Part shown: piece after piece, positions 1 to 11,126 of the stretch
How positions within the stretch are numbered: the stretch's first letter is position 1
Layout of the letters: the number at the start of each line of letters is the position of its first letter
Assembly: GCA_037074705.1 (NCBI GenBank)
Contig: CM073596.1
Coordinates: forward strand, 15,785,001 to 15,849,000
Direction of reading: 5' to 3'
Length of the DNA stretch: 64,000 nt
Origin: Zhengitettix transpicula
Taxonomy: Eukaryota; Arthropoda; Insecta; Orthoptera; Tetrigidae
Notes under the pieces: model-generated
The model's input: only the letters and a program-made list of their open reading frames with translations
What the model was told of the DNA's origin: nothing
Databases searched by the model: none
Made by a program: the position numbers and the translations under genes

Positions 1-389
1 CTACTTTACTGTTTCACGAACTTTAATGTCGTACGTGTTGTTGTCACACTCAGTTTTGCTGTAGAAAAGCCCTTAATACATATTCTGAATGCGACCACCA
101 TTGGCCGGTTCGCCACAACAGACTCGCCATGACTACCATGGTCAGGACCTCCAAGCACTCTCATCCCGTTTCCCAAAACACTCTCGTCCGACTCCCACAA
201 ACAACTGACTGTTTTCCGCCAATGTTCTGTGTGCGTACGCTTTTCGACAATAATCCGTAGCAACCACTACAGTCTCTGCATTCTAGCGCCACGCTGAGTG
301 TTCTTTACAATGCTGTGGCCTCAAAGTTACGTCGACCATAGAAGAAAAAAATTAAATAATATGTACATTACAACTTGTTGATCTTTACA
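1..389 (-). mobile_element. TA-associated LTR-like element, copy 1 (cut by window edge)
   Basis: This is the reverse complement of the first part of the element at 6810-7861. The best-matching part (1-120) is almost identical, and I judge the whole alignment by eye at about 90%. On the minus strand it begins TGTAAAGATCAACAAG (ending at 389), matching TGTAGCGATCAACAAG of the 6810 copy. The 85-residue open frame at 6-263 has no recognisable domain and is treated as chance. The rest of the element lies beyond the left edge. Unlike its relatives, this copy is not followed by a (TA)n array; the flank reads ACACATTTAAT. Confidence 0.6.
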
Positions 390-830
390 ACACATTTAAT
401 AAAAATATAAGAAACATATAAGAAAAATCTTAATTATGGCCTCACCGAAGCGATTGAGCATTCGAGGAAAAATGTAGGATTATTTAAAATGACTGTTTGA
501 GGGACTGTGAAGAAGAGGTAAATAAAAAAACTTAAAAACTTATAGAGATTAGTGTGAAATCCATCGTGACTGTCAGTATGATATTTAAGCCAAAGTAATA
601 AAACAGAACTCTGAAGAGACTTCTAAAAGGTCGAGTTTAAATATGACGTAGGACAGTGTAATTAAAGCAACTATGTTAATAATTAAGTGTGAAGGCATCC
701 ATCCTTTCTTTGAAATTTAAGAGATTGCAATTTTTGACTGACACTTTCGTTATCGATCACAATCAGAAAGATCTACGAAGTGACATCGCCATGTTTTTCC
801 CCATGGACTATTACTAGCGGTTTGTTCAAG
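390..830. other. AT-rich stretch, no gene seen
   Basis: No coding frame of note, RNA gene or recognisable repeat. It separates the element fragment at the left edge from the RPT-A pair. Confidence 0.5.
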
Positions 831-1193
831 GATGCGTTCACCCAAGTATGTATTTATTCTTCCCATTGGAATAGTCGGCCAGCTGCCTCCTAAACTGGTT
901 GCGGCACGGAGAAGGGAATGCGGCGTCCCGACAGCAAACTCCTCTCCCGCTATCGGAAGGGCGTGGGGCAAGTACCCAATGCCCGACCTACCTGATGCAG
1001 GTTTTTCTAGGGTTTTCCCTGCATTTATTTAGGCGAATGCCGGGTAGGATCCTTAAAATATAGCCCGGAGGGCCTAGTTAACCCTTGGCTACCTTCTTCT
1101 ACCTTTCTGCATACCCCCTTTCAAATCCCTTCCTATGCTATTAAAGGGGAGTTGCCCAACGTGGATTACCCTCATGTAGCCTGTAGCCATAAA
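831..1193 (+). repeat. RPT-A interspersed repeat, copy a (5'-truncated)
   Basis: Shares long stretches with 1345-1687 and 35660-35975: the block CCTACCTGATGCAGGTTTTT, then CTAGGGTTTTCCCTGCATTT, a GCCGGGTAGGATCCTT block and a 3' end GTAGCCTG followed by an A-rich tail. The A-rich end fixes plus orientation and suggests a SINE- or LINE-3'-like element copied through RNA. The 145-bp left part seen in copy b is absent, so this copy looks 5'-truncated. Open frames on both strands (832-1032, 750-971) recur in the other copies and reflect the repeat, not a gene. I see no convincing tRNA A/B box, so its class is open. Confidence 0.7.
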
Positions 1194-1199
1194 AAAAAA

Positions 1200-1687
1200 T
1201 TAGAATAGTCGGGAGGAGAGAGACAAAGGGGCTACCTTTGGGGATACCTTTTTCTCTCCGTTTTTGAACTAAGGTAATCCACAAGACAATGCACCTCGGC
1301 CTGTTCTGAGAGGTGTATGTTCCGGGGTCACAGACCTTGGGCATGCGGTAAAGTTGTCCGCTATTACTATTGAAATAGTCGGCCAGCTGCCTCCTAAACT
1401 GGTCGAGCCACGGAGAAGGGAATGCTGCGTCCCCACATCAAACTCTTCTCCCGCTATCGGAAGGGCGTGGGACAAGTACCCAATGCCTAACCTACCTGAT
1501 GCAGGTTTTTCTAGGGTTTTCCCTGCATTTCTTTAGGCGAATGTCGGGTAGGATCCTTAGAATATAGCCCGGGGGCCATAGTTAACCCTTGGCTACCTTC
1601 CTCTACCCTTCCACATCCCCCTTTCAAATCCCTTCCTATTATATTAAAGGAGAGTTGCCACCATGCAGCCTGTTACCTAAAAAAAGT
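1200..1687 (+). repeat. RPT-A interspersed repeat, copy b (longest form, tandem to copy a)
   Basis: Directly downstream of copy a, in the same orientation, joined through an A-rich linker. It has the full left part (GAATAGTCGG, a GGGGCTACCTTTGGGGAT block, GTTCCGGGGTCACAGACCTT) and the shared right part, ending CCTGTTACCTAAAAAAAG. The same left-right order appears at 35456-35975, which supports about 490-520 bp as the full unit. Apparent proteins at 1354-1536 and 1269-1475 are read-throughs of this repeat. Confidence 0.7.
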
Positions 1688-2845
1688 TCCTTGTTTTGAC
1701 ATTAATTTTTTTTTACAATCGAATTGTTACGTTAATATATATAATGGTTAGTTTGTGAAAAATTTTAAAATTTGTATATTGAACTTATTCTTTTAAGTAT
1801 CTGAAAATAAATTTACATCCATTTCATATTATAGATTCTATATATAATGTTCCTTTACCTGAGGAATATAAGATTTGGATAAATAAATACCTGAGCCACG
1901 CTGGACAGTCAGCTGGTTTTATATATTTTTATGTGATTTTTATCTTACTCTCTATGGTTAGAGAAGCGTGCAAAGTCACATCTAATCCCTAGTATGCTAC
2001 GTTTCGAAACAGGATTCATACCAGGATGAAGAATAGTCAACAACTTTCCTCTGGGAAGAGTTCTGGGAAGGTCGGGAATCCTCGAAATCAGTGTGACTTT
2101 CGTTTTTAGCTTCAGGTGACGCATTCGGAAAAGACGCCGTGAGAGTTGGGAGGGAGTTGCGCAATAAGGCAAACAGGATACCGGATGTCGTCGACGAGTG
2201 AACGAAACGCAATGGAACGGGAGCGAGGAGAGAGGAAGTCAGCTGCTGACAACGGCCGCTACATGCAACACACTCGGTAATAAGATGCAGGAAATTAACG
2301 GCCGTTGTCTTCGGTTGTCCTACATGGACATCCGCAGCCGCCTACATCTCTGTCTCCTTGTCTCCCAGCCTTATGGGCCCATAGATTGGCGTGAGTCGGA
2401 CACAAATGATGGGCGGGCACGCGGAACTCGAAATGGGAACAACTACTTCCATATTCTCTTCTGACTCAAAGCTGTATTTAAATTTCACTAGCAGCAACAC
2501 AGGTTCTCACATGTTTTGCTTACTGCCTTCAGATTGCACAGTCTTTTGTAAAACTTGTCGGCTTAAACATAGATATCTCGGAATAATACGGAAAATTACA
2601 TATTACAATAAAGTTTCACAATTTACTTCGTAAATATGATTATTTGCTAATTCCTACAATCCGGAATATATTTTTCGATCTATGTTTTTATGTATTTATT
2701 TAATCTAGAAATTTTCAGTTTTCTTGGTGGCAGATACATGAATTTAGAATAAATGAAATAATAATAATATATATAATAATTTTAATTTTAAATTAGAATT
2801 ATAAATATATATGTATATTAATTGCAGATCAAGTTTGAAAAGTCG
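1688..2845. other. AT-rich stretch with a G+C-richer patch, no gene recognised
   Basis: Mostly A+T-rich with short homopolymers. About 2030-2480 is richer in G+C and has overlapping open frames on both strands (88 codons plus at 2198-2464, 71-75 codons minus). None has a recognisable motif and both strands are open together, so I do not call a gene; an unrecognised exon or old repeat remains possible. Confidence 0.4.
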
Positions 2846-2868
2846 TATATATATATATATATATATAT
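2846..2868. repeat. (TA)n microsatellite bordering an LTR-like element
   Basis: About 11 TA units ending exactly where the element terminus TGTAGTATAC begins at 2869. Confidence 0.9.
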
Positions 2869-3677
2869 TGTAGTATACAAATTAAACAGAGAAAATAAAA
2901 CCACCACTTTAAAGAGTCAAATTATGTAATATTCAATTAATGAAACAAAGGAAGATATTTGTAATGATTTTACCTTGAAATTAAACAAAATTATTTTAAA
3001 AAGATAACAAAAGGTTATTTAATTACAACTTTGATTTACATTGAATTTTATACATTTTATGTTTTTCACAAATGCCTCAAATTTAATGAGAATCAAAAAC
3101 TTCAGGGTCCCTTACAGGGCCTTTAAAAATGATAATGGTTTGCAATTGTCTCCAAACCTACAAAAGAACATACAAATTTAATCTAAAATAACAAATTTTT
3201 ATATAAATAATATAACAACAACAAAAACTAGAGAAATATGACGGCAAATTATTTACATAAGGGTTTACAAAATCACGTTTCTACATACTATTTTTATTCA
3301 GAGCTACGATGTGTGTGCACTCCAGTTATATTAATTTTAAATAAATATATTTAATTTATAGGCCGTAACACTGATTGCTAGTTCGTTTCACTTCACAAAA
3401 ATTCCTGCGCCTCTCTGACAGTCCACGAACTTTAGGTTGTCGTACTTATTGTCACTCAACTCGGTTTTGGTGTAGAAATACGTTAGTGCCAAAATGTGAT
3501 ATATACTTTGCTGAATTCCTTATTATTTACAAAAATCCTCTGTATCCAAAACTATATTCACTCTGGACGTGACCAGACTGGTCAGACCTTCAAAACACTC
3601 TGCCATGACTACACTCGTCAGGCCCTCCAAACACTCTGGTCAGCCGACAATAATATAAAGGAAAAAATTATTTTAAA

Positions 3678-3680
<3 letters not shown>
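2869..3680 (-). mobile_element. TA-associated LTR-like element, copy 2 (diverged)
   Basis: Reverse-complement relative of 6860-7861. Shared landmarks include ATGAAACAAAGGAAG near 2940 and its counterpart near 7700, CTGATTGCTA near 3371, and the CACGAACTTTA block near 3425. Internal tract 2880-2933 holds a very degenerate PBS-like segment (ACCACCACTTTAAAGAGTC) before TGTAATATTC at 2927, the place where the 6810 copy has its clearer PBS-like segment. The right end fades into the (TA)n array at 3681, so the first 30 or so bases of the element are lost or replaced. No protein-coding domain. Confidence 0.6.

Positions 3681-3725
<45 letters not shown>
3681..3725. repeat. (TA)n microsatellite between two LTR-like elements
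   Basis: About 22 TA units joining copy 2 to copy 3. Copy 3 begins TGTAATAATC directly at its right edge. Confidence 0.95.
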
Positions 3726-3728
<3 letters not shown>

Positions 3729-4821
3729 AATAATCAAAAGAAAGCCTTTTAACGAGAATTAACCTCTCGTTGAATCGCCTTTTTCATGTAATAATCAAAT
3801 GGAAGGCGTTAATTAAATGAAAAACTTATTAACAATTTAAAACATAAATATTTATTTTATTTCCTGCCAATAAAGATAATTACAACAAAATTTGAGATCT
3901 CATTCTCTCAAGGCCTTGACTGGGTTTGATAATGCACGCAACAAATTGATTTTAAAATATTATTAACAAACAGTTCACATTTACCTAACAATATGTCGAT
4001 CGAAATAAATTAAAAAGAAAATAAATTAACTTTGATTGACAATTAAAAGACAACGAAATCTGACTCTATCCTGTAATTACGTTTACAATTAATCATTAGT
4101 TTGGTTTTGTTACTTACATCTGTCCAGCTGGTACCAGCATTCTTTAGGTTTAGGTAGTACACTATTGAAAAATTATACACTGATTCTAAAATGTCAACTC
4201 ACAGATATTACACTATTGAAGTCAAAATTGATAGGCTCACAGGAACTCGGATGATCCTCCTGAATGTCAGCTATCTGATGTCTGCTCGCCTTATACGATT
4301 CCTATGATTCGGAGATTTGTTATTCTTTTACCGCTTTGGACTTAAACTGCAACTTTACTATTCCGGCTGGCTATAGACGTAAACTGCTTTCCTGGCTGGC
4401 TGTAGACGTAAACTCTCTTAGACTTTCCTGGCTGGCTGTAGACGTAAACTGCTTTTACTTAGCGATATTTACGATGTAATACTTCCGTGAATGTTTTTAC
4501 TTTGTCTGAAATTCACAACTTTGTTTAATAATACTTTAACGACGGCTTGTCTCTGCTCTAGTATTATTTGTTCCGTCCTCTGAAATGTCCCGCCACCAAC
4601 TAACAGTTATATTATTTGTTCTGCTCCTCACGATGTTTTTCCGCGAACTGACTTCTAGTACTCCCGAGTTTTAGCGCGCATACGCCATTTTTTACTTTTC
4701 GACAAAGCAAAGTGAGCTCGCTTCTCTCATTGCTTTGTTCGATCAGACCGCTATAATGGATTTCTCAAACAATTCAAATTTTACGTCCAAACAATTAATG
4801 GCCTAATTAATTGGCATTACA
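3726..4821 (-). mobile_element. TA-associated LTR-like element, copy 3 (full length, 1.1 kb)
   Basis: Bounded by TGTAATAATC at 3726 and GGCATTACA ending 4821, with (TA)n arrays touching both ends. Reading on the minus strand, the LTR-like body runs 4821 to 3787 and ends ATTACA, followed by a degenerate tRNA-Lys PBS-like segment (reverse complement at 3762-3780, ACCTCTCGTTGAATCGCC) and then a second TGTAATAATC. The terminus-plus-PBS junction is thus present twice, 61 bp apart. The motif CTGGGTTTGATA (near 3920) is shared with copies at 11127-12228 and 61987-63015, which places all three in one subfamily. No gag/pol coding is visible; it resembles a non-autonomous element or LTR derivative. Confidence 0.65.
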
Positions 4822-4845
4822 ATATATATATATATATATATATAT
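4822..4845. repeat. (TA)n microsatellite bordering an LTR-like element
   Basis: About 12 TA units starting immediately after the ATTACA terminus at 4821. Confidence 0.95.
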
Positions 4846-6361
4846 GCCAAGAAACATATAATAATATAGATAATATTCGTTTCCAATTTGCTTCCGAAAC
4901 TGTTTCACTTCCCGCATTCTTTGGGGGAGATGAGAAGAAATATAGTTGTCAATTTTGAATATTAGTTCTGGATACTTGAAAGAAATCTGCCGACATAATT
5001 TTTGTATTTTCGGTTGATTAATTGGTTTTATAAACAATGAGCTAGAAGGGCCAAAATTCGAACCATCTTTTTTTTTGCGAGGAAAAAAAATCGACTCAAG
5101 GTAATTTGTTTTCCACGGAGAAAGAAAAGTTCTTCCCCTCATCCCCCAATTCTCGTGTGGGCTCCACCTCCAAATTCGCAATGATCGCGTGACTGCAAAT
5201 CACGGACCCGAAATTTGTAGGTCACGCCGAACGCCCTTCGCAGGTAGCGTCTAATTATCAGCTGTCGGCGCTAATTGAGAATACCTGGATAGCAAGGACG
5301 GTGGGTCAAGGTTGAAGGAATGAACTTTCTTAAGGGCCGCCAAAAATCCCACCCTCACTGGTTCCGTTATGCGAACTTCCAGGTCCAAGTATACAAAACC
5401 TTTGCACGGACATAATCAATGGTATAATATTACTCTAAAATTATAACTGTTATCCCTACGGTTAAGGGAGAAATTATTTAAATCTTCTTGGAAAAAATGG
5501 ATTATTTAATGTTTATTTCGTTTGAAGAAAATTAATTTCTATTTCTAAAATTATGTATCGGAGACAGAATTTCAAATAATTTTACTAGCTTCCTTTGGAT
5601 TATGCTTACTGTAAGTTTTATTTAAAAAATTGTTGCATGGTGAAGTAATAAACTTCATTTGATGCGGATTGTTATAAAGTAACAAAACCCAAATAAGTTA
5701 TTTTTTATTATTCAAAATTTGAAAATATTCATTTTTATCTCATGATACCGTTTCTCTATTATGGTCAGGATTTTCACATAAAATATTTACAGCATGAATA
5801 ATAGTTACATTATTCCATAAATATAAAATTTAAACACAGTGTGCTATAATAAGTTATTCACGATAAAATATTTAATAAATTATTTAAATTTAATTTTTGT
5901 CTCTCATTTTTTTGGAGGAAATACTTTTAATTCAAGTTTAAACTGAACTTTAAAGTACTTTAAAGTTGACAAGTTGTTTAATATTATATCAGATAAGCCT
6001 CATAGTAACCAGACGCCACCTCTGCTATAGTGTTAGTCAGTTAATGTTATTTAATAAAATAGTTAGGCTCAAATAGTTTTGTTAGATGTTGAAGGAATTG
6101 CATTTCAGAAAGTGTATTGCCGCCTGCGTGATAAGTTAAAATTCCGCCAAGGAACGTGACCCAGGCCTCTGTAATAAGAAGGTTATTGGTTAACCGCAAA
6201 TAACCCACCGAGTACGGTGAGAAACCCTACAACCTCGTGGAAGTTCTTATCGGTCTCATGAAAAAAAAACCATTTTCCGTCATTATTATTATCTTCATCA
6301 TTAATCAATTAAACTAACGCCTTAACTCTGCTTTTCCACGTATCTTTTCTCCATATATAAT
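4846..6361. other. AT-rich stretch, no gene recognised
   Basis: The longest frame is 124 codons on the minus strand (4807-5181), but its last residues are the translated (TA)n array and element end, and I recognise no domain. A G+C-richer patch at 5170-5400 and another at 6115-6250 hold nothing identifiable. The remainder is low-complexity AT. Confidence 0.45.
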
Positions 6362-6459
6362 TGTAGCCTGTATATATATACATATATATATTGTAGCCTA
6401 TATATATATATATATTGTAGCCTATATATATATATATTGTAGCCTATATATATATGTAG

Positions 6460-6501
<42 letters not shown>

Positions 6502-6714
6502 TATGTATATATATGTAGCCTGTATGTATATATATGTAGCCTGTATGTATATATTGTAGCCTATATATATATATATGTAGCCTGTATGTATAGATTGTAG
6601 CCTATATATATATATTGTAGCCTGTATGTATAGATTGTAGCCTATATATATATATTGTAGCCTGTATATATATATATATATATATATATATGTAGCCTTT
6701 ATGTATATTGTAGC

Positions 6715-6751
<37 letters not shown>

Positions 6752-6771
6752 GCCTGTATGTTTATTGTAGC

Positions 6772-6809
<38 letters not shown>
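6362..6809. repeat. TGTAGCC/(TA)n minisatellite, about 17 irregular units
   Basis: TGTAGCC recurs about 17 times, separated by (TA)n runs of varying length and by GTATGTATAGAT spacers. The last unit merges into the left terminus of the next element (TTGTAGCGATC at 6809). The repeated word TTGTAGC equals that terminus, so the array probably arose by slippage or unequal exchange across a (TA)n/element junction. Higher-order period is visible: the pair CTGTATGTATAGAT/TGTAGCCTATA occurs twice near 6580-6660. Confidence 0.85.
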
Positions 6810-6812
<3 letters not shown>

Positions 6813-7858
6813 AGCGATCAACAAGTTGTAATGTACATTTTATTTAAATTTTTTCTTTTAATTATTGGCGACGTAACTTTGAGACAAGAGCATTGTAAAG
6901 AACAGTCAGCGTGGCGCAGAAATGCAGAGACTGTAATGGTTGCTACGGATTATTGTCGAAAAGCGTACGCAAATAGAACTTTGGCAGAAAACATTCTGTG
7001 TATTGTGGAAGCCGGACGAGAGCGTTTTGGGAGACTGTACGAGACTGTTTTGAAGGCCTGACCATGGTAGTCATGGCGAGAGTCTTTTGTGGCGAACCGG
7101 CCAATGGTGGTCGCATTCAGAATATGTATTAAGGGTTTTTCTACAGCAAAACTGAGTGTGACAACAACACGTACGACATTAAAGTTCGTGAAACAGTAAA
7201 GTAGAAAGGCGTCGAAATGGTTATGAAGTGAAACGATAATAGCAATCAGTGCTGTGGCCTGTAAATATTATATTGTTCTTTAAAATTAGAAAAAGCACGA
7301 GTGCACAAACCAGAGAAGCTTTGAATAAAAATGGTATGTAGACAAGTAATTTTGTAAACCATTACGTAAATATCATTTACCTCCAGATTTCTATACCTTT
7401 GTCAGATTTCTCCAGATTTCTTTAGTTTTTGCTGTTGTTAAATTTTGTTTATAAAATTTTTTGATTGTAAATTAAATTCGACTTTCTCTATTGTAATTTT
7501 GGAGACAATTTCAAACGTCTATCTTTATTAGAGGTCCTGGATTTTTTTATTCTCATTAAAGCTGAGGCATTGACTAAAAACATAAATGTACAAAATTGTA
7601 GGTAAAATCGAAATTGTATTTAAATAATTATTTTTGTTATCTCTTTAAAATAAATTGGTTTAATTTCAAAGTAAAATCCATGATAACTTTCTTCCTTTGT
7701 TTCATTTAATATTGATTACTACATTATTTGGCTTCAACGTGTTGGCTTTATTTTATTTTCCTTTATATAATTAATTGTGTTGAGCACATAATTTGGCGCT
7801 AGAATGTGTGGGCACTTTGTTAACTTCCCTAATAATTTCCTTTTATATTTTGTATATT

Positions 7859-7861
<3 letters not shown>
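6810..7861 (+). mobile_element. TA-associated LTR-like element, copy 4 (full length, plus strand)
   Basis: Starts TGTAGCGATC at 6810 and ends TATATTACA at 7861, with (TA)n on both sides. The LTR-like body ends ATTACTACA at 7723; after a short gap comes TTGGCTTCAACGTGTTGGC (7728-7746), a degenerate match to the animal tRNA-Lys(1,2) PBS. A second, more decayed copy, TTGGCGCTAGAATGTGTGGGC in part (7793-7813), follows 65 bp later after another ACATAA end. Thus the LTR-end/PBS-like unit is tandemly repeated here as in copies 3 and 5. The 76-codon frame at 6831-7061 has no known domain. Copies 1 and 2 are its relatives; copies 3, 5 and 7 form a sister subfamily. Confidence 0.65.

Positions 7862-7889
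<28 letters not shown>
7862..7889. repeat. (TA)n microsatellite bordering an LTR-like element
   Basis: About 14 TA units starting directly after the ATTACA terminus at 7861. Confidence 0.95.
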
Positions 7890-7894
<5 letters not shown>

Positions 7895-8399
7895 ATTTAA
7901 TGGCTTCCAATATAAACATAATAACAAAATATAGTTCAGGAATTTAACCATATTCATATCATACCTGCATTGCCAAAGTAAAACAATGGTAGATTGCGTG
8001 ATAGAAAGCTGGAATAAATATTGCGGCGATGTTGAACGCCTTCCTCGGAGATGGAGATAAGCGTCGCCTCCATTTGCATGCAATGGTGAGCGGTCCTGCA
8101 AGTGAAATTCTGTACCTCCCTCTTCCTCTGCCCGAAGATCTCGCCAACCGAAAAAGACGACCGTCGGATGCAATTATTTTCCGAAGCGGATCTCAGACTG
8201 AAGAAAAAAATAGACCGGCGTTGCGAGAGTGTGTATGTGCATTCCGGAACATCGGCCTAGAAGCGAGGACAAGCAAACGTTACCTATATACGATACGTAG
8301 CATTAAATGACAGTTAATGTCATACGATAAGACTTAAAATTGAATTCAGAGCTTTTGAAATTAATATTTAAATCGTCTGAACGGTAGTTTCTAAGATGG
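7890..8399. other. G+C-richer island, no gene recognised
   Basis: About 8020-8260 is clearly richer in G+C. It has a 93-codon plus frame (8029-8310) and 62-114-codon minus frames, but no motif I know. ATTTGCAT at 8073-8080 is a perfect POU-octamer-type word on the minus strand (ATGCAAAT). A regulatory island or unrecognised exon is possible. Confidence 0.35.
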
Positions 8400-8816
8400 T
8401 CACTCTAGGTAGATGTACTTTGCGATCAAGTGCCTAGTCTCTTCCTCAACCAGCCAATAACGTGGAGTTCCATTATCGAGCGTACACCTTCCTTTCTCGA
8501 AGCTGAAGGATCTTGACTGATTTCGTGTGGATCCATGAGGATCTCTGTAGTTTGAGATGAAGTCTGCGACCTTGGTGAAAGCGCAAGATACGATAGCGTG
8601 TCCTTGGCAGACGGCCGGATGTCCGCGAAAGTTGGTGGACCTCTCGAGAGCCAACTGGAGTAAGCCGGCCGGCGTTACGGACCAGATAGCAAAGAGCTGG
8701 AACATGACAGTAACATGATCACACTGTCTTCGGAAGCAAAAGGGGGCGATTACAAGCAGTGAAGTTCTTGTAATACTCCAGGTTGAGGAACTGAAAATGT
8801 GTCTTCGAGTCACCAT
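8400..8816 (-). CDS. Unidentified 138-residue open frame
   Basis: An ATG-started frame of 138 codons in moderate-G+C DNA, the longest in the window. The product is mixed hydrophobic and polar with several Cys and no membrane pattern I would trust; I recognise no family. It begins next to a T-rich run and lies just downstream of the decayed Jockey copy on the same strand. It may be an exon, part of an unrecognised mobile element, or chance. Other minus-strand frames across it are also partly open, which weakens the coding case. No splice or promoter signal supports it. Confidence 0.2.
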   Translation of the reverse strand: MVTRRHIFSSSTWSITRTSLLVIAPFCFRRQCDHVTVMFQLFAIWSVTPAGLLQLALERSTNFRGHPAVCQGHAIVSCAFTKVADFISNYRDPHGSTRNQSRSFSFEKGRCTLDNGTPRYWLVEEETRHLIAKYIYLE

Positions 8817-8819
8817 TTT

Positions 8820-10480
8820 TTTTAAAATTTATTTATGGCTTATTTACAATCTACTTTTCAATTAAGTAATGAGTAAATTACATGTATTTGTAAATGTTTT
8901 GATGGGATATAGCCATCGCTATTTCCCCGGTAATTTTCAGTTTTGATTGACGAGGTCTTGTGGCCAATTCCGCTTGAGACTTCCTGTTATTGGCGGTTGG
9001 TTTGCCAGATTTTTAACGATGTCGTTTCCGTGATATTCTAGCTGGATGTTATATTGTCTTTCCATCGTCTGGATTTCGGTGGTGACGTTTGGTATTTTTA
9101 ATTCGCTGTGAATAGTATGGTTACTGACGTACCAAGGTGCATCCACCAGCATTCGCAGGGTCTCTGTAGTATCTTGGTGTGAGATGCCTTTGCACATCCC
9201 CACAGTTGGATCCATATAGACTTTAATATTATTTTGTATAATAGTATCTTGTTTGTTAATGATATTTTGGATCTTCTTCCAATTAACCAATTCAGTTGGT
9301 TGACTTTTAAGTCTAGTTGTTTCCTCTTCATCAAGGGCATTCTGACTGCATTGGTATCAGTGTACTATTGAATCTAGATTGGGGGCATACAGATCGTTTG
9401 TTTGTGAATGTTATTTTGTAGATTTTTCACTGCTGACCGTTATTCCCCATTAATTTGTCCATTCTTGGACTACATCAAGATGTAGATACTCTCCTGCTAT
9501 CTGTGGTGTTTCGCTGATTGCCAAGATGGTCGTATCGTCCGCAAAGGTAACCATTATAGTATTTTCTGTACTTGGTAAATCAGAGGTGTGTATCAGGTAT
9601 AGCAGTGGTCCCAATACACTGACGTGATTTGGTGTATGTCAGAAATTTCATTTCTTATCCTGACTTGGAAGAATCTTTCGTTGAGGTAGGATTTTAGTAT
9701 TAGGTAGATTTGGCTTGGAAAGTGTAGTTTGATCTTGTATAACAACCATTTATGTCAGACCGTGTCGAATGCTTGCTTTATGTCTGTGAATGCAGCCGCG
9801 CAATCTTTTTTCGTCTCAAGGCTCTCCAATATTTGGGTGACGATCCGTTGACATTGGTGTGTTGTCGAGTGGCATTCTAGGAATCAGTACGACGGGATAA
9901 CATCGTCAAGGACTACTGCTTCTTTGATTCTTTTCAGTAAAAGTCTTCCAAATACCTTGGACATTAAGGGTAGGAGACTTATAGGTCTATAAGAGGAGGG
10001 TTGGTCCGATGGTTTTTCAGGTTTACCAATCATAATGATCTGTGCGTACTTCCACTGTATATGTCAGCCTTAATATGCTATTGTATATAGTTATAAGAAG
10101 TACTATCCCCTTTCTTGGAAGGTTTTGTAGGATCTCTCCAACTATAAGATCATAGCCAGGAGCTTTCCGGATATTAACATGATTTGCTGTTGGACACTTT
10201 AGTTGGTGAAAATGATGTCATTGGTGCGTCCAGGAAAGATTCAATTTCGTTGTCGTCATTATTTCTTTGTGGAAAGGGGGGGGGTCGTGAAGACCTTGGC
10301 GAGATGTTCGGCGAAAGTATCTGCTTTATATTTGTCTGTTCTAGCCCAGCTATTGTTAGAAATTCTAATTGGTGGCATTGCTACAACTGGTCTTTTGAAT
10401 TTCTTTGTTGCTTTCTATATGCTTTGGTCATCAGGAGAGAGTTTTTTTTTATATTTCTTGAATGTGAGTCGCCATTGTGT
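8820..10480 (-). mobile_element. Jockey-clade non-LTR retrotransposon remnant 1 (reverse-transcriptase region)
   Basis: Conceptual translation in changing minus frames gives reverse-transcriptase landmarks in the expected order: AEHLAKVF near 10300, APGYDLI near 10160, SYRPISLLP (with damage) near 9980, AFTDIKQAFDTV near 9775, VLGPLLYLI near 9605 (preceding Gln-Gly damaged), catalytic FADD near 9540, thumb-region SLTNKILLYK near 9240, and the C-terminal DAPWYVSN near 9130 that is typical of Jockey ORF2. Frameshifts and stops break it many times, so it is a dead copy. The 5' part (endonuclease, ORF1) is missing, as in usual 5' truncation. The 3' end lies in the T-rich tract near 8820. Confidence 0.85.
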
Positions 10481-11126
10481 ACTACGTCTGGATCATAAGT
10501 TAATTCCGTATTCTTATTGCACAAGTAGTATGTTTTCGTTACTTAACTCGATAAATGCAACGCAGTTGTAGTATTATGATGGGGTTGGATTTAGAATTTT
10601 TCCATTTCTATCATACATAATTTATAGACTGTAGAGATTATATTCCTTGCTATAAACTTGCTGAATATAGAGCTGACTACTTATCACCAGACAGTTTTCT
10701 TTTGTTACCTCTACCAATAAGGCTTTACATGTAGTCGTATTATAAGTTTCCACAGTCAGGAAATATAGAAAAATAATTTCACCTGTTACCAAATTCTGAG
10801 ATGTCTGTATCAGTTTAAAATTAACCATTAAATAACCATAAACAAACTATTTTAATATAATTTTATCCATGAATTGCGATTAAAGTTTAGAATTTAAAAA
10901 GGAAATGATATTAAACTTGTTATTGAACTGAAGTAAATAAGCCGGTAGTGCTTCACATGTTCTACAATTTATTTATCCTAATCTTTTATTACACCAGAAA
11001 ATGAATTAATTCGACACTTATTGTTGTGGTCATATCGAGTATTTTAAAATTAATCACATATCACCGCACTGCATTACGACTGGATCTGAAGACGAGAATT
11101 TAACATCACAACTCCGAAAACTATTT
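10481..11126. other. AT-rich stretch, no gene seen
   Basis: Short chance frames only. It separates Jockey remnant 1 from the LTR-like element starting at 11127. Confidence 0.5.

Noticed and set aside
4807..5181. 124-codon minus-strand frame
   Set aside because: Its C-terminus is translated (TA)n and element end, and no domain is recognisable.
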